Part shown: positions 1 to 7,223 of the stretch, piece after piece
Numbering within the stretch: position 1 is the stretch's first letter
Layout of the letters: each line of letters begins with the position of its first letter
Assembly: GCA_030037335.1 (NCBI GenBank)
Contig: JASHRN010000213.1
Coordinates: 1-32,104 of the forward strand
Length of the DNA stretch: 32,104 bases
From: Candidatus Acidiferrales bacterium
Lineage (GTDB): Bacteria > Acidobacteriota > Terriglobia > Acidiferrales > UBA7541
Reading direction: 5' to 3'
The notes under the pieces: generated by a model
The model's input: the letters and a program-made list of their open reading frames with translations, nothing else
Databases searched by the model: none
What the model was told of the DNA's origin: nothing
Position numbers and translations under genes: made by a program

Positions 1-2
1 AC

Positions 3-2390
3 CGCTTACGCAAAGGCCCTCTGCCGCTCGAACAATTCTTCAAAATCGCCACCGAAATCTGCGATGGCCTCGAAAAGGCCCATCGCAGCGGCGTTGTGCA
101 TCGCGACCTGAAGCCCGGCAACATCATGCTGACCAAAACCGGCGCAAAGTTGATGGACTTCGGTCTCGCCAAAGCTCTCCCTGCCGAAGCCCCGTCCAGC
201 TCGCCTCTCAGCGTAACTCTCAGCACGCCTGCCGCCGCTCATCCGCTCACGGCTCAAGGAACTCTCGTCGGCACTTTCCAGTACATGTCTCCCGAACAGA
301 TCGAAGGCAAACCCGCCGACGCGCGCTCCGACATTTTCTCGCTCGGCGCAGTCTTCTACGAAATGCTCACCAGCGCGCGCGCCTTCGAAGGCAAATCAAC
401 CGCCAGCGTCATGGCCGCTGTTCTCGAACGCGAGCCCGCTCCCATCTCCACCCTTCAACCTTTGACTCCGCCGACTCTCGACCGCCTCATTCGAACTTGT
501 CTTGCCAAAGACCCCGATGAACGCATCCAGACCGTTCACGATCTGAAGCTCCAGTTGCAATGGATCGCTTCCGCTGGATCATCTCAAGAACTTGCAACCA
601 TTCCCACGAAGTCAAGTCCTGCGAAATTCGGTAAGCTCGGTTGGATCGTTGCCGCTGTGCTCGCCCTTCTGCTCGCCATTAGCATTTTGGGGGCGCTCAA
701 TCGCCAGCCCTCACGCACCGCACCGATTTTCTCGTACATTCCGCCTCCGCCGGAGACACACTTCCACGCATTTTCCTTTGGCGCCGGTCCCGCTGTTCTC
801 TCACCCGACGGCACTAAAGTTGCCTTCACCGCAGTGGATTACCAGGGCAACATCAAGCTGTGGCTTCGTCCGCTCGACTCACGCGAAGCCACTTCTCTCG
901 CAGGAACAGACAACGCATCGGCGCCGTTCTGGTCTCCCGACGGAAATTCCCTTGGATTTTTCGCCGAAGGCAAACTGAAAACCGTCAATCTTTCCGATGG
1001 AAGCATCAATGTGCTCTGCGACGTCCCCAATCCCCGCACGGGCACTTGGTCGTCCCAGGGCGTAATTGTATTCGCCAACAATCCCGCGACGTACACCTTG
1101 GCAACAATCGAGAGTGTTCCCGCGCGCGGCGGAACACCGACTCCAATTTCCGTAGCTTCCACGGGCACGGAGTCAAAATTTGGAAAGCCGAGCAACCTCG
1201 CGGTCATGCAGCCCTATTTTCTTCCCAATGGCAGGAATTTCCTGTTCTCAGCGCAGAACGCACAGGGCAGCTATGCCATCGAAATGGGCTCGCTGGATTC
1301 GAGCGTGGCTAAATTCATCCTCGACAATGCCACCGACGCTGCTTACGGCAGTGGCTTCCTTCTGTTCTTGCGCGATGGCAAATTGTTTGCTCAGCCCTTT
1401 GATCCCAGTTCGGCAAAGCTATCCGGCGCGGCGACCATGCTCGTTGACGCAGGCGCCTACTCCGTTGCGGCGCGAACGATTACCTTTCAGGCGGAGTCCA
1501 CGGCCAATGAGCTCGAGTGGTTCAATCTCGATGGCAAGCCTTTGGGGCAAGTAGGAGAAATTGAAGATTACTACAGCCCCAGAATCTCGCCCGACGGGAG
1601 CCGCATTTTGACGCTGAGTGTCTCGAGCTCAGGCAGTGATCTTTGGTCATTTCCCGCGAATGGTGGAGTAAGCACGCGTCTGACTTTCGGCCCCGGCAAC
1701 AAGCTCTGGTCCGTCTGGTCGCCGGATGGAAAATACATCGCGTATGAGCGCCCCGTGGAAGGTGGCAGTGTAGCCATCGTGCGCAAACCCGCCGACGGAT
1801 CGGGCACGGAAGAAACCCTTCTGCGTTTGGATCCCAGCATCGCGTTCGCACCGGTTTCGGATTGGTCTCCGGATGGCCGCTACATCACCTATGGCGCGTT
1901 CAGCAAAAAGCAGCAGCATTTTCAAACCTGGGCTCTGCCGCTGTTTGGTGATCGCAAACCATTTCTCATAGCGCCCGTTCCGGCCGATCAGTTCGGTGGC
2001 CAATTTTCACCCAATGGTCACTGGGTCGGCTATTTTTCCTCCGAGACCGGCCGCCAGGAAGTCTACGTTGTGCCATTCCCCCCGCAGCCGGGCATCAAGT
2101 ATCAAATTTCGCAGAACGGTGGATGGAATATGGCCTGGAGCAAGAAAAATCAGCTTTTCTTCTTATCCACCGGCAATCAGCTGGTGGAAGCCGATCTCGA
2201 ACTGACACCTACAACTGTGCAAATCCGCAGCCTTCATCCCCTCTTTCAAATGAATTTACTCGACGTTGCGGCGCCTGAGTTTGATGTTTCTTCCGATGGC
2301 ACGCGCATCCTCACCGTCACTCCCGCTCGTCCCGAATCCTCTTTCATCGGGCTGCTTTCCAACTGGACCGCCCTCGCCTCCCAAAAATAA
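3..2390 (+). CDS. Serine/threonine protein kinase with PD40 beta-propeller (5' end missing)
   Basis: The reading frame is open from the left edge, so the N-lobe lies outside the window. What is visible is the catalytic half of an Hanks-type kinase: the HRDLKPGN catalytic loop (from nt 99), the DFG magnesium loop (nt 156-164) and a GTFQYMSPEQ activation segment, followed by the usual C-lobe helices. A single hydrophobic helix (about nt 640-705) then leads into roughly 550 residues with repeated SPDG motifs (for example SPDGTKVAF, SPDGNSLGFF, SPDGKYIAYE, SPDGRYITYG), which mark TolB/PD40-type propeller blades. Known family logic: the cytoplasmic kinase is joined through one membrane helix to an extracytoplasmic sensor or protein-binding propeller; this architecture is abundant in Acidobacteria. 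Substrate and signal cannot be read from the sequence. It ends in TAA, and no terminator is obvious before the repeat-rich spacer. Confidence 0.93.
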   Translation, partial: RLRKGPLPLEQFFKIATEICDGLEKAHRSGVVHRDLKPGNIMLTKTGAKLMDFGLAKALPAEAPSSSPLSVTLSTPAAAHPLTAQGTLVGTFQYMSPEQIEGKPADARSDIFSLGAVFYEMLTSARAFEGKSTASVMAAVLEREPAPISTLQPLTPPTLDRLIRTCLAKDPDERIQTVHDLKLQLQWIASAGSSQELATIPTKSSPAKFGKLGWIVAAVLALLLAISILGALNRQPSRTAPIFSYIPPPPETHFHAFSFGAGPAVLSPDGTKVAFTAVDYQGNIKLWLRPLDSREATSLAGTDNASAPFWSPDGNSLGFFAEGKLKTVNLSDGSINVLCDVPNPRTGTWSSQGVIVFANNPATYTLATIESVPARGGTPTPISVASTGTESKFGKPSNLAVMQPYFLPNGRNFLFSAQNAQGSYAIEMGSLDSSVAKFILDNATDAAYGSGFLLFLRDGKLFAQPFDPSSAKLSGAATMLVDAGAYSVAARTITFQAESTANELEWFNLDGKPLGQVGEIEDYYSPRISPDGSRILTLSVSSSGSDLWSFPANGGVSTRLTFGPGNKLWSVWSPDGKYIAYERPVEGGSVAIVRKPADGSGTEETLLRLDPSIAFAPVSDWSPDGRYITYGAFSKKQQHFQTWALPLFGDRKPFLIAPVPADQFGGQFSPNGHWVGYFSSETGRQEVYVVPFPPQPGIKYQISQNGGWNMAWSKKNQLFFLSTGNQLVEADLELTPTTVQIRSLHPLFQMNLLDVAAPEFDVSSDGTRILTVTPARPESSFIGLLSNWTALASQK

Positions 2391-2534
2391 CTTGCTCCCG
2401 CTTTGGATTTGCATCCCGTCACGCCTTGTCTTCCGTTGTCATCCTGAGCGAGCGCCTTTTGCAAGTCGAAGGATCTCGCTTCGGCGCTGTTCTGCCTTGT
2501 AGGGGCGGTTTTACACCGCCCGCTTTTTCTGTAG

Positions 2535-2567
2535 CGCAGAGCTTCGCGCCTCTCGCGAAGTTCTGCG
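2535..2567. repeat. REP-like hairpin
   Basis: CGCAGAGCTTCGCG (2535-2548) and CGCGAAGTTCTGCG (2554-2567) form a 14-bp stem with one G-T pair around a 5-nt loop. The same core recurs at 2761-2776 and, inverted with its own partner arm, at about 23878-23910. There is no T-tract, so it is a dispersed palindrome rather than an intrinsic terminator. Confidence 0.65.
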
Positions 2568-2933
2568 ACATTTCTTCCTTCATTCAGAGGAGCGCTTCGC
2601 TCTTCGCGCCGCGAAGAACAGCGACGAAGAATCTGCATTTTGCATTGTGCATCCGAGCGCGCCACGATGGGCAGGTGCCCCATCCTTCGCGCCCGGGCTG
2701 CGGCAAGCAGCGCAACGTGAAGAAGGCGCGAAGGGTGGGACGCATTTTTTGTTCGAGCCAGTAGCGCAGAGCTTCGTGCCTCGCTCTCTACGATTGTCAT
2801 TCCGAACGGACGCGCCGAGCATCCAGCAAGCCTGCTTGCAGCCTGCCCGCCGTGGCGGACAGGCATGGAATTTGCATTTTGCCTTTTCACATTTAACTCG
2901 CCCCGCTGCTGCAACCGCGCCAGCTTTCCCGTC

Positions 2934-3050
2934 GAAACGAATTGCAAATCCCCGTCGCTTCGCGCATCATATTTGTTTCTTTGGCGAAGATTTTTTCTCA
3001 TCGGCGATTCTCTCGCGTTGGCGCGGGGAGAATCTGACGCCGAATTTCAC
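2934..3050. repeat. 117-bp direct repeat, copy 1
   Basis: This block matches 5761-5877 in the same orientation with a single C/T difference (116 of 117 by eye). It contains a hairpin, GATTCTC...GAGAATC with an inner CGCG/CGCG stem and TTGG loop (3006-3034). Copy 1 ends 28 bp beyond the stop side of the M56 protease gene. Copy 2 lies immediately upstream of the ribosome-binding site of the inositol-phosphate synthase gene, so copy 2 may be the native 5' region of that gene and copy 1 the duplicated one. Confidence 0.92.
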
Positions 3051-3078
3051 GCAAGTTCCCACCCCTAGTCGGCCGTTT

Positions 3079-5016
3079 TCACTGCTTGATCTCCACGTGA
3101 TCGAATCCACGGTATGGCGCCATGTTGGAAAGAATGATCGTGTCGCCGGGCCTGAGTCCCGACAACACCTGAATCGTGGCCACATTTACACGTCCGAATT
3201 CCACATGGAGTTGCTCCGCTTCTTTTCCATTGTCGACGATCTTGTATATGACGCCAACGACGCGCCCTTCAGGGGTCACGCCTATATTCGCCGGGTCCGG
3301 GCGACCCACGTAAACCACATCTTTGAGCTCGCCGATGCGAATGGTTCCCCCCACGGAAGCATGCGGATTCATTCCGCTGGGCACCGCTGAATCCAGCGCA
3401 ATGAACACGCTGCGGTTCCCCGCGATAACTTGCGGGCTAATTTGGACCACGTGCCCTTTAACTACGCCTTTGTGCGTGTACACTTCGGCACTTTGCCCCA
3501 AGCGAATGTCTCCTGCTTGGCTCTCGGCCATATCTATTTTCGCCACCGACTGTCCATTCAGCAGCGCCAGCGTTCCCAATCCGCGCACGTTGATATACAT
3601 CGTTCCTTGCTCCACCTTGCCCGTCCAAATGGACTCCGCATTCACCACAGGCTCGCTCCCAGCCTGCGCTTCTTGCGCTTGCGCAACCTTCGGCGGCGCT
3701 GATAGGTATCGCTGCACGTCAAATATGAGCCGGGCAGAACTCGTGTTCGGGATAGGCGTCAAGATGGAACGGACCTCGACTTCGACTCCTTTTTCCTTCC
3801 AGAAGGACTCGATTAGTCTTTCCATTTCGTCGACTTTTTTCTGGTCGTAGGGCATCTCCACACGCGGAACATCTTTCATGAACCTCTCCAGATATTCTTC
3901 TTGTTCCCGCACTGTCGTGTCGTTCAAGGTCGCACCGTCGAATCCGTGATACTTGACTGCGACGATTCTGAGGATGGGAGCAGCGCTGCGCGGGACGCCC
4001 TGCGTTTCTTGTGCTTCCGCAGCCGCTCGCGGCGCCGCCCTCAACGGAAAAACCGTTACCGCCAAAATCGCTGCTGCCGCCAGTGCGCAACCAATAACGC
4101 TCAACGACGCAATCAGCCTTCTTCGTGACATACCTGACTCCTTTAGCATCAGCGCCACCCTCTCCACCAATTGCTGCTCGGCCAAGAATGGCGGCGCCGG
4201 AATCGTCGCAACCTTCCGCCCGCCTGTGAATTCCAGCAGCGCCTCCACATAAGTCTTCCGCGCCGCCGTTAGCCTCACTACCTCCAGATCGACAACCTGC
4301 TCGCGCGCCAGCCGCACCCGCGCTACCAGCCACAAAATCGCAGGATGAAACCAGAAAATGCCGCGTAGAACCTCTTCACCCAAGTGATGTGCCCAATCGC
4401 GTCGCCGCACGTGCAGCAATTCATGGCACGCAATCGCCGACTGGAATCGCGCATCCAGTTGCAGGAATTTTTCCGGCAGCAGAATCACCGGCCTCTCCAA
4501 ACCGAACGTCACCGGCGACTCGACTTTTCCGGACAGCCGAAACTCCGCGTACCCGCCCGTCAGGGCTCGCGCTTCCTCGAAAATTGCCGCGCATGACGCA
4601 TCGCCGTTGGTACTCGTAGACTTGCGCCGCAGTTGACGCAACTTCACCAGCCCCAGCGCCAGCATTACCAACCGCACCAAAATTCCCACCGCAATCACCG
4701 CGCCTAAAATCTCGGCAATTGTCGTCAGGTTAAAAAACTCCCCGCGAGAGATCGGCATGTTTGCGGTTGGAATCGACGCTGTTATGGAAACATTCGTTGC
4801 CCATGCCCCGCCGACGCCGCTGAAAACTTCTGGCCGCTTCCACGGCTCGATGAACGGCAAAAGCAGACTCGCGCCGATCAGTGCGCGCCAGCAGACCAGC
4901 AGCACGCCCGGCTCGCGGATTCGCAGAATCCTAACCAGAATCCCAGTCGCCAGCGCGACTACTGCCACTTGCACGCTCCAAACCAAAAGATCCGCAAACC
5001 ACAAAGGCCAAGTCAT
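3079..5016 (-). CDS. BlaR1-like M56 metallopeptidase fused to POTRA-like and efflux-adaptor (HlyD/MacA-type) domains
   Basis: The N-terminal 325 residues are a BlaR1/MecR1-type membrane protease: hydrophobic helices at about 8-31, 36-56, 100-125 and 301-323, and the zinc motif HELLH at 198-202 with a downstream acidic residue E239 in the LAREQVVD segment. Instead of a penicillin-binding sensor, the periplasmic part has a POTRA-like segment (about 347-437, with the PYDQKKVDEMERLIESFWKE helix) and then a region (about 455-645) that resembles the C-terminal half of RND/ABC efflux membrane-fusion proteins: beta-barrel motifs 'GQSAEVY', 'VVQISPQV', 'GGTIRIGELKDVVYVGRP' and the ending 'GLRPGDTIILSNM'. 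In known BlaR/MecR systems a ligand-sensing domain triggers the cytosolic zinc protease, which leads to loss of BlaI repression. The partner repressor gene lies 46 bp upstream on the same strand. What the adaptor-like module senses is unknown; cell-envelope or efflux stress is an inference. Confidence 0.88.
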   Translation of the reverse strand: MTWPLWFADLLVWSVQVAVVALATGILVRILRIREPGVLLVCWRALIGASLLLPFIEPWKRPEVFSGVGGAWATNVSITASIPTANMPISRGEFFNLTTIAEILGAVIAVGILVRLVMLALGLVKLRQLRRKSTSTNGDASCAAIFEEARALTGGYAEFRLSGKVESPVTFGLERPVILLPEKFLQLDARFQSAIACHELLHVRRRDWAHHLGEEVLRGIFWFHPAILWLVARVRLAREQVVDLEVVRLTAARKTYVEALLEFTGGRKVATIPAPPFLAEQQLVERVALMLKESGMSRRRLIASLSVIGCALAAAAILAVTVFPLRAAPRAAAEAQETQGVPRSAAPILRIVAVKYHGFDGATLNDTTVREQEEYLERFMKDVPRVEMPYDQKKVDEMERLIESFWKEKGVEVEVRSILTPIPNTSSARLIFDVQRYLSAPPKVAQAQEAQAGSEPVVNAESIWTGKVEQGTMYINVRGLGTLALLNGQSVAKIDMAESQAGDIRLGQSAEVYTHKGVVKGHVVQISPQVIAGNRSVFIALDSAVPSGMNPHASVGGTIRIGELKDVVYVGRPDPANIGVTPEGRVVGVIYKIVDNGKEAEQLHVEFGRVNVATIQVLSGLRPGDTIILSNMAPYRGFDHVEIKQ

Positions 5017-5062
5017 GGCCGCCTCCTCGCAACTCCGGCAATTCCCTCTTCCGCGTTTGCCC

Positions 5063-5437
5063 TCATTTGCTTTCCTTGAGCATCCTTCGCACTTTTTCCA
5101 AATCCTTCTCGCGAATGTGTTTTCCTTTCACCAGATGAACCAGCAACGGCTCCGCCGAGCCATTGAAAACGCGGTCCATGAATTCACGGATCATCTTGCC
5201 GATCACCTTTTCCTTTTTGTCCGCCGGCCAGTACACGAAGGCGCGCTCCTGCCGGCGCTTCTTCAAGTAGCCCTTCAATTCCAGAATCTTCATCATCGTC
5301 ATCACTGTGGTGTAGGCGATCTTCCGCCGCTCCAGCAGCGCTTCATAAACGTCGCGCACCGTCACGGAGTCTCGCTCCCACACCAGCTTCATGATTTCCA
5401 GTTCCTGCGGAGTCAGCGTGCTGTGTCTCGGCCTCAT
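5063..5437 (-). CDS. blaI: BlaI/MecI-family winged-helix transcriptional repressor
   Basis: A 124-residue protein of normal family length. The N-terminal half is the winged helix (LTPQELEIMKLVWE, then SVTVRDVYEAL and the recognition segment AYTTVMTMMKILELKGYL), and the C-terminal helices (about 75-124) are the dimerisation part. BlaI proteins bind short dyads with TACA/TACTA half-sites as dimers and are inactivated after signalling by the linked M56 protease. That protease gene follows 46 bp downstream, so the two form a repressor-protease operon. A TACTA-N6-TAGTA dyad sits inside the promoter 13 bp upstream of the ATG, so autorepression is likely. The family assignment is certain; the regulon is not visible. 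Confidence 0.95.
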   Translation of the reverse strand: MRPRHSTLTPQELEIMKLVWERDSVTVRDVYEALLERRKIAYTTVMTMMKILELKGYLKKRRQERAFVYWPADKKEKVIGKMIREFMDRVFNGSAEPLLVHLVKGKHIREKDLEKVRRMLKESK

Positions 5438-5445
5438 GCCCCAGT

Positions 5446-5474
5446 CTTATAGTACTAAGTAACTAGTATGTCAA
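5446..5474 (-). promoter_or_regulatory. blaI promoter with embedded BlaI operator
   Basis: Read on the minus strand, TTGACA (5474-5469) and TATAAG (5451-5446) are separated by exactly 17 bp, a near-consensus sigma-70 promoter. The spacer holds an inverted repeat with half-sites TACTA (5453-5457) and TAGTA (5464-5468) six bases apart, resembling BlaI/MecI operators. An A/T tract (5479-5499) directly upstream of the -35 could act as an UP element. A repressor bound here would cover the RNA polymerase site. Confidence 0.85.
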
Positions 5475-5478
5475 GCAC

Positions 5479-5499
5479 AAAAAAAAGCAAAAGCTTTTT
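5479..5499 (-). terminator. Possible weak intrinsic terminator / A-T tract
   Basis: On the minus strand AAAAAGC-TTTT-GCTTTTT is a 7-bp hairpin that runs into further T residues (8 in all), located between the end of the small membrane-protein ORF and the blaI promoter. The stem has only two G-C pairs, so it may instead serve as the UP element of the promoter. Confidence 0.3.
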
Positions 5500-5513
5500 G
5501 AAAGCCCCTCCTC

Positions 5514-5687
5514 TCACGTCCGCGTAACCACCCGCTGCGGCGGCTTCACGTGCGTAACTTGCCTCGTCCTGTTCAGAAAAAACAGCATCAGCACCACCAC
5601 AATCAGCAGGATCAAAATGACATTACCAATTTTATTTTTTCGCCGCGCCTGAGGACCTGCTCGCGCGCTTCGCACTCGACGGGTCAT
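5514..5687 (-). CDS. Small single-pass membrane protein (57 aa)
   Basis: A 57-residue frame starting ATG at 5687. It has a strongly basic N-terminus (MTRRVRSARA...QARRKNK), one uninterrupted hydrophobic helix (VILILLIVVVLMLFFL, about residues 23-38) and a short basic tail ending in TGA. The pattern predicts an N-in, single-helix inner-membrane protein. It is on the same strand as blaI, directly upstream of the blaI promoter, and lies within the interval bounded by the 117-bp repeats. I do not recognise a family. The ribosome-binding site is weak (AGAG just before the ATG), so expression is uncertain. Confidence 0.45.
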   Translation of the reverse strand: MTRRVRSARAGPQARRKNKIGNVILILLIVVVLMLFFLNRTRQVTHVKPPQRVVTRT

Positions 5688-5760
5688 CTCTGGCGCGAAT
5701 ATACGTCCTCAAACCACGATGCGCAACACCCCGCCTTAGCGTCGCTCCTCATTTCCTGCT

Positions 5761-5877
5761 GAAACGAATTGCAAATCCTCGTCGCTTCGCGCATCATATT
5801 TGTTTCTTTGGCGAAGATTTTTTCTCATCGGCGATTCTCTCGCGTTGGCGCGGGGAGAATCTGACGCCGAATTTCAC
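5761..5877. repeat. 117-bp direct repeat, copy 2
   Basis: Matches 2934-3050 with one difference (T for C). Its hairpin is at 5833-5861. The copy ends 22 bp before the inositol-phosphate synthase start codon, so it probably forms the promoter and 5' leader of that gene. Confidence 0.92.
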
Positions 5878-5899
5878 CATCTCATATCAAGGAGACTGC

Positions 5900-7213
5900 A
5901 TGCGGAAACCCGGAAAGATCGCGCGGCCTAAAGGCAAGCTCGGCATACTCACGCCCGGCATCGGCGCGGTCAGCACCACGTTCATGGCCGGCGTCGACCT
6001 GGTTCGCAACGGCGGCGCGCTCCCTGTCGGCTCGCTCACACAAATGGGAACCATTCGCCTCGGCAAACGCACCGACAAGCGCACGCCAAAAATTCAGGAC
6101 TTCGTTCCGCTCGCCAATCTCGACGATCTCGTTTTCGGCGGCTGGGACCTTTTCCCCGACACCGCCCACGAAGCCGCTGCCAAAGCCGGCGTCCTCGACG
6201 CAAATCATCTCCGCAAAGTCGAGCCGTTCCTCAGCAAAATTAAGCCCATGAAAGCCGCCTTCGACCAGTCCTACGTGAAAAATCTCCACGGCGAACATGT
6301 CAAGCGCGCCAAAAACAAATTCGATCTCGCCGAACAGCTTCGCGAAGACATTCGCAATTTCAAAAAATCCACGAAAGTCGACCGCACCGTGATGGTCTGG
6401 TGCGCCTCCACCGAAATTTTCCTCAAGCCCGACAAAGCCCACGAAACTCTTCCCTCCTTCGAGCGCGCCATGAAGGAAAATCACGAAGCCATCGCGCCCT
6501 CCATGCTCTACGCCTATGCCGCCATTCAGGAAGGCGTTCCTTTCGCCAACGGCGCACCAAATCTCACCGCCGAACTTCCCGCGCTCGTCGAACTCGCTCA
6601 CAAAAAACACGTCCCCATCTGCGGCAAGGATTTCAAGACCGGCCAAACGCTGATGAAAACGATCCTCTCGCCAGGATTCAAAGCGCGCATGCTCGGCCTC
6701 CATGGCTGGTTCTCCACCAACATTCTTGGCAATCGCGATGGCGAAGTCCTCGACGACCCCGGCTCATTCAAAACCAAAGAGGAATCCAAACTCGGCGCCC
6801 TCGAATATATTTTGCAGCCCAAGCTCTATCCCGAACTTTACGGCGATTTCTACCACAAGGTCCGCATCAACTATTACCCTCCGCGCGGCGACAACAAAGA
6901 AGGCTGGGACAACATCGACATTTTCGGCTGGCTCGGCTATCCCATGCAGATCAAAGTGGATTTTCTCTGCCGCGACTCCATTCTCGCCGCACCGATCGTC
7001 CTCGATCTCGTCCTGTTCCTCGATCTCGCGCAGCGCGCCGGCATGCATGGCATTCAGGAGTGGCTCAGCTTCTATTTCAAATCGCCCATGTGCGCCCCCG
7101 AACTCTATCCCGAGCACGATCTTTTCATCCAGCTCATGAAGCTCAAAAATACTCTCCGTTGGATGATGGGCGAGCAGCTCATCACCCACCTCGGCACCGA
7201 GTATTATGATTAA
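5900..7213 (+). CDS. ino1: Inositol-3-phosphate synthase
   Basis: A 437-residue protein of the myo-inositol-1-phosphate synthase family, which converts glucose 6-phosphate to inositol 3-phosphate with bound NAD as a transient oxidant, feeding inositol phospholipid or inositol-derived solute synthesis. Visible landmarks are the N-terminal nucleotide-binding strand (KLGILTPGIGAVSTTFMAG), the 'FGGWDLFPDT' segment, 'MVWCASTE', the 'CGKDFKTGQT' active-site region, 'LGNRDGEVL' and 'KVRINYYPPRGDNKEGWDNI'. It starts at ATG 5900 behind a clear AAGGAG (5889-5894) at 5-nt spacing. The next gene begins within 11 bases of the stop, suggesting co-transcription. Its leader is the 117-bp repeat copy 2. Confidence 0.93.
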   Translation: MRKPGKIARPKGKLGILTPGIGAVSTTFMAGVDLVRNGGALPVGSLTQMGTIRLGKRTDKRTPKIQDFVPLANLDDLVFGGWDLFPDTAHEAAAKAGVLDANHLRKVEPFLSKIKPMKAAFDQSYVKNLHGEHVKRAKNKFDLAEQLREDIRNFKKSTKVDRTVMVWCASTEIFLKPDKAHETLPSFERAMKENHEAIAPSMLYAYAAIQEGVPFANGAPNLTAELPALVELAHKKHVPICGKDFKTGQTLMKTILSPGFKARMLGLHGWFSTNILGNRDGEVLDDPGSFKTKEESKLGALEYILQPKLYPELYGDFYHKVRINYYPPRGDNKEGWDNIDIFGWLGYPMQIKVDFLCRDSILAAPIVLDLVLFLDLAQRAGMHGIQEWLSFYFKSPMCAPELYPEHDLFIQLMKLKNTLRWMMGEQLITHLGTEYYD

Positions 7214-7223
7214 GGTGAACGGC

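Larger units (their letters stand above)
2391..3078. repeat. Repeat-rich intergenic spacer
   Basis: I see no convincing gene in these 690 bases. The spacer is a mosaic of dispersed elements: a 'TCATCCTGAGC...GAAGGATCTCGC' unit (about 2438-2475), two copies of GTAGCGCAGAGCTTCG (2531-2546 and 2761-2776; inverted at 23895-23910), a 'GGTGCCCCATCCTTCGC' motif also found in other spacers of the window, a GCCTGCCCGCCGTGGCGG palindrome (about 2845-2862) and, at its right end, copy 1 of the 117-bp direct repeat. The overlapping ORFs here are composed of these repeats and are not credible proteins. Confidence 0.7.

Noticed and set aside
5882-6703. Long antisense ORF opposite the inositol-phosphate synthase
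   Set aside because: It is a shadow of a GC-rich gene in the complementary frame; no recognisable domain.
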